64,000 nucleotides of DNA from Chamaecrista fasciculata (taxonomy: Eukaryota; Streptophyta; Magnoliopsida; Fabales; Fabaceae). The notes under the pieces were generated by a model that was not told the DNA's origin, ran no database searches, and saw only the letters and a program-made list of their open reading frames with translations. Made by a program: the position numbers and the translations under genes. The first letter of the stretch is position 1. Every line of letters starts with the position of its first letter. The DNA lies in NCBI GenBank assembly GCA_003254925.1, contig QANZ01054338.1, forward strand, positions 12,992-76,991, in the 5' to 3' direction. Below, one piece after another: positions 56,137-64,000 of this stretch.

Positions 56137-57453
56137 ATGGCAACGAACGTTCAAACACTATCACTGCGATCTGTCCTTGAGAAGGACAAGTTGACTGGGA
56201 CTAACTTCCTTGACTGGTATCGTAATTTGAGAATAGTTCTCACCCAGGAAAGGAAGCTCTATGTCCTAGAGAACCCCATCCCTGAACAGCCTGCTGCTAA
56301 CGCTCCAAGAGCTCAGAGAGATGCTTATGAGAAGCATCAAAGTGACTCTGTGGACGTTGCCTGTCTTATGCTGGTAACCATGGTTCCCGAGATCCAAAAG
56401 AACTTAGAGAACAAAGGGGCATATGAGATTATAACACATCTCAAGGAAATGTTCCAAGTACAGGCAAGGCAAGAGAAATTTGAGACAGGAAAGGCTCTAT
56501 ACTCTTGCAAGATGGCAGAATGTCAATCTGTTAGTGCCCACGTCTTAAAGATGCAGGGGTACATAGATCACCTTGCCAGGCTAGGTTTTCCCATTGTGCC
56601 AGAGCTACCGACGGATTTGATCCTGCATTCGCTACCTCGAAGTTATGACCAGTTTGTCTTGAACTTCAACATGAATGGCATGGAGAAAACTATTTCCAAA
56701 CTGCATGGGATGCTAAAGACTGCTGAGGTGTCTATTAAGAAAGCGCCTAGCACTGTCTTACTAGTTCAGGATAAGGGAAAGGGTAAGGGCAAAGGAAAGA
56801 GGAAAGGGGACGCTGAGGTTGGTGGGACCAAGCCTGCAGCAAAACGTAACCCACCGCCTGCGAAGAAGGCAAAGCCTAACAAGGAGACAGTTTGTTTCTT
56901 CTGCCAGAAGCCAGGACACTGGAAGAGAAACTGTAAGCTGTTCTTGGAAGATCTGAAGAAGAAGAGCGAAGCCTCTACTTCAGGTATCTATGTTATAGGT
57001 GTTCACTTGTCTACTCCTACTACTTGGGTATTGGATACCGCTTGTGGTTCTCACATATGTACTAATGTGCAGGGGTTGAGAAGAAGTACAAAGCTGAACA
57101 GGGGCGAGGTGGACCTACGTGTGGGCAATGGAGCAAGAGTTGCTGCTGTTGCTGTAGGAACATTCGAGCTAGTTTTGCCCACTGGGCTTATATTGTTTTT
57201 GAACAATTGTTATTATGTACCATCTCTTAGTTCTAACATTATTTCTCTTTCTTATTTGGATAAGGAAGGATTTGTTTGTGTGAATGGGAATGATAGATGT
57301 TCTATTTATAAGAATGAGGTGTTATATGCTTATGGTGATTTGCATGATAACCACTATATCTTAAAATTAGAACAAAGACATAATAATAACGAAATCTATA
57401 ACATTGATACGAAAAGGATTAAAACTGGCGAGCCTAATCCTACATACCTTTGA
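56137..57453 (+). CDS. Angela-like Gag-protease
   Basis: ATG 56137 (MATNVQTLSLRSVLEKDKL), 438 codons. The Gag region LTGTNFLDWYRNLRIVL through YDQFVLNFNMNGMEKTISKL resembles BARE/Angela Gag. It is followed by a lysine/glycine-rich basic segment, the zinc knuckle CFFCQKPGHWKRNC (about residue 252) and the protease site WVLDTACGSHIC (about residue 295, DTA rather than DSG). It ends at TGA 57451-57453, at a position where related proteins have Trp just before the integrase HCRLGH motif, so this is probably a nonsense mutation. Confidence 0.88.
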   Translation: MATNVQTLSLRSVLEKDKLTGTNFLDWYRNLRIVLTQERKLYVLENPIPEQPAANAPRAQRDAYEKHQSDSVDVACLMLVTMVPEIQKNLENKGAYEIITHLKEMFQVQARQEKFETGKALYSCKMAECQSVSAHVLKMQGYIDHLARLGFPIVPELPTDLILHSLPRSYDQFVLNFNMNGMEKTISKLHGMLKTAEVSIKKAPSTVLLVQDKGKGKGKGKRKGDAEVGGTKPAAKRNPPPAKKAKPNKETVCFFCQKPGHWKRNCKLFLEDLKKKSEASTSGIYVIGVHLSTPTTWVLDTACGSHICTNVQGLRRSTKLNRGEVDLRVGNGARVAAVAVGTFELVLPTGLILFLNNCYYVPSLSSNIISLSYLDKEGFVCVNGNDRCSIYKNEVLYAYGDLHDNHYILKLEQRHNNNEIYNIDTKRIKTGEPNPTYL

Positions 57454-60103
57454 CATTGTCGTTTAGGCCATATAAACGAGAAACGCCTTGAGAAGCTCCA
57501 TAAGGATGGACTTCTAAGCTCATTTGATTTCGAATCATATGATGCTTGCGAATCTTGTCTACTTGGTAAGATGACAAAGGCGCCTTTCACTGGCCGCAGT
57601 GAAAGGGCAACTGACTTACTGTGGATCATACATAGTGATGTATGTGGACCCATGAGCATCAGCGCCAGAGGAGGTTACTCCTACTTCATTACGTTTACTG
57701 ACGACTTCAGTAGATATGGGTATATCTACTTGATGAAGCATAAGTCAGAGACTTTTGACATGTTCAAAAGATTTCAGAATGAAGTTGAAAACCAACTTGA
57801 CAAGAAAATCAAGATCCTACGATCAGATCGAGGAGGCGAGTATTTGAGTCAAGACTTCATTGATCATCTTAGTAGTTGTGGGATAGTCTCACAACTGACT
57901 CCACCTGGAACACCACAGTGGAATGGTGTGTCTGAGATCAAGGAGGAATCGAACTCTATTAGATATGGTTCGATCTATGATGAGTCAAACCGATCTTCCG
58001 CCATCCTTTTGGGTGTACGCTTTAGAAGCTGCCGCTTTCACACTTAACCGTGTTCCGTCTAAGGCTGTTGAGAAGACACCATATGAGATATGGAATGGGA
58101 GGAGTCCCATTATGTCTTACCTCAAGGTTTGGGGATGTGAAGTTTACGTTAAGCAACAAGCTAACGATAAACTATCTCCCAAATCCCTCAAGTGTCTGTT
58201 TGTAGGATACCCTAAGGAAACGAGGGGTTACTATGTCTACTACCCAGCTGACAACAAAGTGTTTGTAGTCAGGAGTGGATACTTCTTGGAGAAGGATCTA
58301 GTTTCCAAAAGAAACAGTGGGAGTAAGATAGAGCTAGAAGAAGTTCAAGCGCCACAAGACACGCCAGAGGCGCAGACGGAAACTGGAGAAGTTCCGCAAG
58401 ATGTTGTGGAAGCTACTCCACAAACACAAGGACCACGAAGGTCTGATAGAACACGTTTTCAACCAGAGAGATATTACGGATTTCTCGTGGATGAAAACAA
58501 GGATGTGTTGCTCACGGAGCGTGGTGAACCCACCACCTATCAAGAGGCCATCGCAGATCCCAACTCAGAAAAATGGGTTGAATCCATGAAGGCTGAGATG
58601 CAATCTATGTACGACAACAAGGTGTGGACCTTGGTCGCGCCACCTGAAGGGGTAAAACCCGTAGGGTGCAAGTGGGTTTTCAAGGAGAAAACCGACATGG
58701 ATGGCAACGTTACTGTCTTCAAGGCCAGGCTAGTTGCGAAGGGATTCACGCAACGTCATGGTATAGACTATGACGAAACGTTTTCGCCTGTCGCAATGGC
58801 CAAGTCCATTAGGATCCTCCTTGCCATAGCTGCATATTATGACTATGAGATATGGCAAATGGATGTCAAAACAGCATTCCTTAATGGAAGGCTGCCCGAG
58901 GACGTGTATATGATACAGCCTGAGGGGTTTGTATGTCCAGAGGCTCCAGACATGGTGTGCAAGCTTCAGAGATCCATTTATGGATTGAAGCAGGCATCAA
59001 GGAGTTGGAATCACCGGTTTGACGAAGTAGTCAAAGAGTTTGGCTTCTTGCAGAATCCGGACGAACCTTGCGTTTACAAGAAGGTTAGTGGGAGTACTAT
59101 CGTATTCTTGGTACTGTATGTCGATGACATACTACTCATTGGAAACGATGTTCCAACCTTAGAGATTATTAAATCTTGGTTAGGAAAATCTTTCTCAATG
59201 AAGGACTTGGGAGAAGCTGCCTATATCCTAGGCATTAAGATCTATAGAGATAGATCTAGGAGGCTTCTCGGATTGAGTCAAAGTACATACTTGGATAAGA
59301 TATTGAAGAGGTTCAATATGCAGGAATCCAAGAAGGGATTCATCCCTATGAATCATGGCTTGACCTTGAGCAAGAAACAGTGTCCGAAGACACTTGTTGA
59401 GCGAAGGCGCATGAGTGGTATTCCATATGCCTCGGCCATAGGATCCATCATGTATGCCATGTTATGTACTCGACCGGATGTGTCATTTGCCCTAAGCATG
59501 ACGAGCCGATTCCAACAAGACCCTGGTGAGGATCATTGGATCGCTGTCAAGAATATCCTTAAGTACTTGAGAAGGACTAAGGATGAATTCTTGGTGTACG
59601 GTGGAACTGAAGAAGAGCTATGTGTAAGGGGTTACACAGATGCTAGTTTCCAAACCGACCAAGATGATTTTAAATCGCAGTCAGGATATGTGTTTCTCCT
59701 GAACGGTGGCAGCGTGAGCTGGAAGAGTTCCAAGCAAAGCACGATTGCTGATTCTACAACGGAGTCCGAGTATATTGCAGCATCGGATGCGGCAAAGGAG
59801 GCTGTGTGGATTAGAAAGTTCATCTCCGAGCTTGGAGTGGTTCCGACCATTTCTGATCCCGTAACCCTGTTTTGTGACAATAGTGGCGCTATTGCACAAG
59901 CCAAGGAGCCACGGTCCCACCAGAGGACCAAACATATACTCAGACGTTTTCACCTAGTCAGGGAGATGATTGACAGAGGTGATGTAAAGATATGTAAGGT
60001 AGCAGGCGAGGACAACGTTGCTGATCCTCTGACTAAACCTCTTGCAAGGGTCATACATGAACGCCATGTATCGTCGATGGGGATTAGACACATTGATCAG
60101 TGA
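57454..60103 (+). pseudogene. Angela-like Pol: integrase, RT, RNase H, with one frameshift
   Basis: Integrase starts with HCRLGHINEKRL and CESCLLGK, then HSDVCGPM, RSDRGGEY and GTPQWNGVSE. Just after that (about 57937-57945) an insertion of a few bases shifts the frame; reading resumes in the frame open from 57923 (RRNRTLLDMVRSMM). RT has KTAFLNGRLPEDVYMIQPEGF and the catalytic YVDD at 59117-59128. RNase H has TESEYIA and ends in ADPLTKPLARV with the stop at 60103. Catalytic residues of RT and RNase H are retained. Confidence 0.88.
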
Positions 60104-60157
60104 ACCTAGAGTAGGAAGAGCTAGATTAATGATTGTACCCTAGTGCAAGTGGGAGTC

Positions 60158-62159
60158 TGTTGGAGATTGTGCCCTAGGGCCAATCATTTTATTTGATAAA
60201 TATGTTGTGAACATATTATTAATTTATGGAAGATAAATTAATGTGTTGTCATATCATTTGCATGTTTACTATGATAACGTCCATGATTAATTATGAGATA
60301 ATTAATCTAAAATTGTCCCTGGTCGATTATTTTTGTGGGAGCAAAAATGAACTAAGACCAGCATGACCTCGGTGCATGAGATGCACGCACTAGATGCTGG
60401 GACGAGAGTCATGGTGCAATTACGTAAGGTGGTTACGAATTGCTGGACTGACCCGGAGAGTCCTGCATGGGTTTAGTCATCAGCTAGTCTCTCCTAGTAC
60501 GCCTGTAGCGATGCCTTTGACCTGAGGTCAATGACTATTCCAGCGTTGCAGTTGTCAGTCTTTGGCTTAGTCTAACGCTGCCCGTAACAGGGTAGTTATA
60601 CGGGCTGAGTACGGGACTGGTTGATTGCTCTGCAGTGGGATGTGGATTGGCCAAAATGGGATTTTGTCCCTCATTAATTTGAGAGATATCTAACTGGCGC
60701 CCTCGATGAGTCTGTCCAGGAAAATGCGTGGCCACGCGGGAATTGGGACTTACTCAAGGAATCGAGAAAGTTGAGGTTTGGATTATGGATGACATACCTG
60801 TGCCTAGTCCATGACCAAGATATCGTAGGACAAACGGATCACGTACACGGAGGTACTGAGGTTAAGTCGTTCTTCCGGTTACCGAACGATCACTCACGGA
60901 TTTTGGGTAGTTGTGATGGCTTGCTAGAGTCCGCTCACAACTTGTAGGTCATGGGGATGCCCTACTGCCATTATTGCGTGGGGCCTGCTGGGTCACACAC
61001 GGGCAGGATCTGATCACCATTCGAGAGGGACACGAATTAGGGTTAATTCGTGGGTCACGCGAGTGACACGATTTAAGACACAGAGGAAATGTCTGGGACA
61101 TTAGGTCTGGTCTTAATTAATCTACAGATGACATATTTAGATTTGTGGGACAAATTTAAATATTAATAATTGAATATAATTAATGAGATTAATTATAGGC
61201 AATTTAAATATTAGGAAAATAATTCAGATAATGTTCCTAAGAGTTAGGAAATTATTGAATTATAAAATTCCTAAATAGTAGGAGAGGGTGGCGCCTCTTG
61301 GGAATTATTTGAGTAAATAAAAATGTTTTATTTAATTCAAATAATATTTGAAATTCAAATGGAGATCTTGGTGAATCAAAAATAAGGAAGTTTTTGATTA
61401 ATTAAATTCCAAGGATAAAAGGAGGGAAGAGGCGCCATCTTGGTGGGTCCCATCGGGAGATTTGATCTCTTAATTTGATTCTCCAAGATTGCATTTTGAA
61501 TTTAAATATAATATTAGAGTGATATTATAATTATAAATTCAAGGCCTAAAATTATTATATTATCAGAATATCTTTATTTTAGGAATTATTAAATCACCAA
61601 AATCTCGCCCTATTTAAATGAGCAAGTCGACTTGCACCACATGCATAACATACAAACTCTAGTTTGTTTTTCCTCCTAAGAGTTAGAGAGAGAAAAATTC
61701 CTTTGCACACACTAGAGAGAAAGTCGACTTTCTCTAAGAGTTAGAGAGAGAATTCGACTTTGCTCCTAAATTAGGGTTTTGAGAGAAGAATAGGCAAGAA
61801 GGAGTTCTTGTGGGGGGATTCTTCTTAGAGCCACCTCCATTGCTGATTTTCAAGAAGGAGTTCTTGAAATTCAGAGGTCTGTAGATTGGTCCCGGAATTG
61901 TTTTGGAGAAAAGAATTGGAGGCTAGCACCTCGGTGATCAAGGAAACTGTTCGTCTGGATTACTGGCAGAGGGAGAACTCTGGGAGTGGACTCCGTGGAA
62001 CTCGCCCGTTCAACCGATTGATTCGAAACTCTGAGGTATAACACTAACCAAAAGTTTTAAATTCTACTAGCGGATCCGTTCGGGAATCAGAGGACCTAGG
62101 TGTTTTTTTGTTAATTTTATTTTTGCTTCCGCTGCCTTAGGCGCCTAGGATTCCCAACA
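60158..62159 (+). repeat. 3' LTR of the Angela-like element
   Basis: 2002 bp, complete. Contains a TATA-like TATTTAAATG at 61611, followed by the palindrome CAAGTCGACTTG and leader-like CT/GA tracts. Ends GGCGCCTAGGATTCCCAACA. Confidence 0.93.
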
Positions 62160-64000
62160 GTTATCATATTATTTGCATGTTTACTATGATAGCGTCCTTG
62201 ATTAATTATGAGATAATTAATCTAAATCCATCCCTGGTCGATTATTCTCGTGGGAGCGAGAATGAACTAAGACCAACATGACCTCGGTGTATGGAGATAC
62301 ATGCACTAGATGCTTTACGAGAGTCATGGTGCAATGAGTAAGGGGTTACAAGTTGCTGGACTGACCCGGAGAGTCCTGCATGGGTTTAGTCATTAGCTAG
62401 TCTCTCCTGTACGCCTGTCACAATGCCCTAGACCTGATGTCTTGACTATTCCAGCGTTGTAGTTGTCAGACTTTGGCCTAGTCTAACGTTGCCCGTAGTA
62501 GGGTAGCCCTAAGGGCTAGGTACGAATTTGGTTGATTGCAGTGCTGAGGAATGTGGTTGACCAAGATGGGATTTTGCCCCTCATATATATATGAGAGATA
62601 TCTAACTGGCGCCCTTGATGAGTCTGTCCAAGGAAAGAGTGGCCACTCAGGAAAATGGGACTAACTTAGGAAATCGAGAAAGTTGAGGTTTAGATTATGG
62701 ATGACTTTCCCGTGCCTAATCCATGACCAAGATATCGTGCGACAATAGGGTCTCTGACAAGGTGGTACTAAGGTTAAATCGGTCTTTTTGATAAAACGAT
62801 AACTCACGTGTTTTGGGTAGTCGTGATGGCTTGCTAGGGTCCGCTCTCGACTTGTGAGTCATAGGGATGGCTTGCTGCCAACTTCACGTGGGGCCTGCTG
62901 GGTCACACATGAGCAGGATCTGGACACCGCTTAAAGGGACACGAGTTAGGGTTAATTCATGAGTCACTCCGGTGGCACAATTTAAGACATAGCTGAAATG
63001 TCTGGGACATAAAGTCTTGTCTTAAATTAAATCTACGCTTGAGATATTTGAATTTGTGAGACAAGTTTAAATATATTAATTGTTAAATAGTTAATTGGAT
63101 TAATCTATTTACAATTATAATATTAGGGAATAATAAATTAAATATGATTCCTAAAAGTTAGGAGATTGTTGATTTATTAAATTAAGTAATATTAGGACAA
63201 ATAAGATAGAGGGTGGCGCCTCTTTAGAGGGGATTTTAATTAATAGAAATGTTTTATTAATTAAAGTCATGAATTTGAATTCAAAGATTTGATCTAGATT
63301 TCAATATTCAAAAGATTTGAATTAAAGATATTAAGGTAATATTTTAATTCAAAATCTTTGGAAGATAATGACTTCCTAAGAGTTACAATGTTTTTGATTT
63401 ACAAAATTCCAAAGATAATTAGAGGAGGTTGGCGCATTGCACTTGTGGGACCCAAGGGAAGATTTGATCTTCCATTTGATTCTCAAAGATTGCAATTTGA
63501 ATTTGAATTGAAATATTAAGGTAATATTTTAATTAGAAATTCAAGTCCTAAAATTATAATATTATTGTAATCTTATAATTTTATAATTTGATAATCATAT
63601 AATTTAGGGATTCCCTAATTATAATTATCAAAATTCCCCTAACTATATATGAAGCTAGGCAAGTCAACTTCCTACCCAAAAATTTCTCATTAGTGTGATT
63701 TTGTTTTTCTTCTTGTGTGACAAGAGAGAAAGTCGCCTAGCTCCAAAAACCTAGAGAGAGAAACTTCATCTTCTCCAAGAGTGTGAGAGAAATCAAGTTG
63801 TCCCATACTTAGGGTTTTTGAGAGAGAAAAACAAGAAGGTGTTCTTGTTTTGCGCCACCTATCCTTTTAAAGTTCAAGAAGTGCTCTTGAATTTTAAGAG
63901 CCGTAGATCGAGTTCCCTTGTTCTTCTGGAGAAAAGAACAGAAGGCTAGCACCTTGGTGCCAACAAACTGCTTGTGTGGATTACTGGCGGAGGAAGGACG
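62160..64000 (+). repeat. Outer Angela-like LTR, right part (runs off the window)
   Basis: It resumes after the GTTAT duplication and aligns along its length with the LTR interior (TCGATTATTCTCGTGGGAGC, GGAGAGTCCTGCATGGG, GGGGCCTGCTGGGTCACACA). Closer to the solo LTR at 19492-21583 than to 60158-62159. It lacks its right end, which should come about 200 bp beyond the window. A TATA-like element (AACTATATATGAAG) lies near 63640. Confidence 0.88.

Larger units (their letters stand above)
53144..62159 (+). mobile_element. Ty1/copia retrotransposon, Angela-like, full length
   Basis: Two LTRs (53144-54571 with a gap, 60158-62159), primer site, leader, gag, pol, and a purine tract (AAGTGGGAGTC) before the 3' LTR. 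Perfect TSD GTTAT (53139-53143, 62160-62164). LTR ends TGTTGG...CCAACA and the BARE/Angela-like start TGTTGGAGATTGTGCCCTAG support the lineage. LTRs differ at about 4 sites over the first 300 bp, so it is fairly young. Two breaks in the coding region make it non-autonomous now. Confidence 0.93.

Overview
This is a 64 kb stretch of plant nuclear DNA, most likely from a eudicot. The evidence is GT-AG introns, an X8/GPI callose-binding-type gene, a plant 2-oxoglutarate/Fe(II) oxygenase gene, tRNA-Met-primed Copia elements of plant lineages, and AT-rich intergenic DNA packed with small inverted-repeat elements. Five runs of N (a single N at 4708 and gaps at 12266-13210, 29824-29965, 40490-40557, 53446-54354) and two other single Ns (29282, 46566) limit what can be read.

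Layout. 294-3857: decayed Ty3/gypsy chromovirus (+). 4859-7930: ten exons of a 2-oxoglutarate-dependent dioxygenase gene whose last exon is missing, ending beside a Ty1/copia element (Tork-like, minus strand, 8088-14583) that has matching 414-bp LTRs but no target-site duplication (TSD). 14584-38500: a decaying tandem family of X8-domain genes, all on the minus strand: a 5'-flank relic (14584), a broken copy (17652-18910), an exon-1 relic (about 31250-31954) and one intact four-exon gene (34885-37356). Between the copies sits an Ale-like copia element (19162-28176, TSD GTCCT) whose coding region holds two solo LTRs of an Angela-like family, each with its own perfect 5-bp TSD. 38500-46600: no genes, but many MITE-like elements (MULE type with 9-bp TSDs, hAT type with 8-bp TSDs, foldback hairpins) and microsatellites. 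46590-47860: degenerate Angela-like pol fragment. 48141-52965: part of an Athila/Tat-like gypsy element with gag and protease but no visible reverse transcriptase; its LTR is flanked by a primer-binding site on one side and a polypurine tract on the other. 53057-64000: a complete Angela-like element (53144-62159, TSD GTTAT) nested inside an older LTR of the same family.

Only two host gene families are present: the truncated oxygenase and the X8/plasmodesmata callose-binding-like family. Everything else is transposable elements or their remnants. I found no CRISPR, operon, rRNA or tRNA gene, and no clearly new biological system. The most informative signals are structural: an element that looks like the product of recombination between two insertions and that deleted parts of two host genes, a gypsy LTR shared between two internal regions, a 23-bp motif repeated in the Angela leader, and a GC-rich repetitive leader shared by two unrelated elements.
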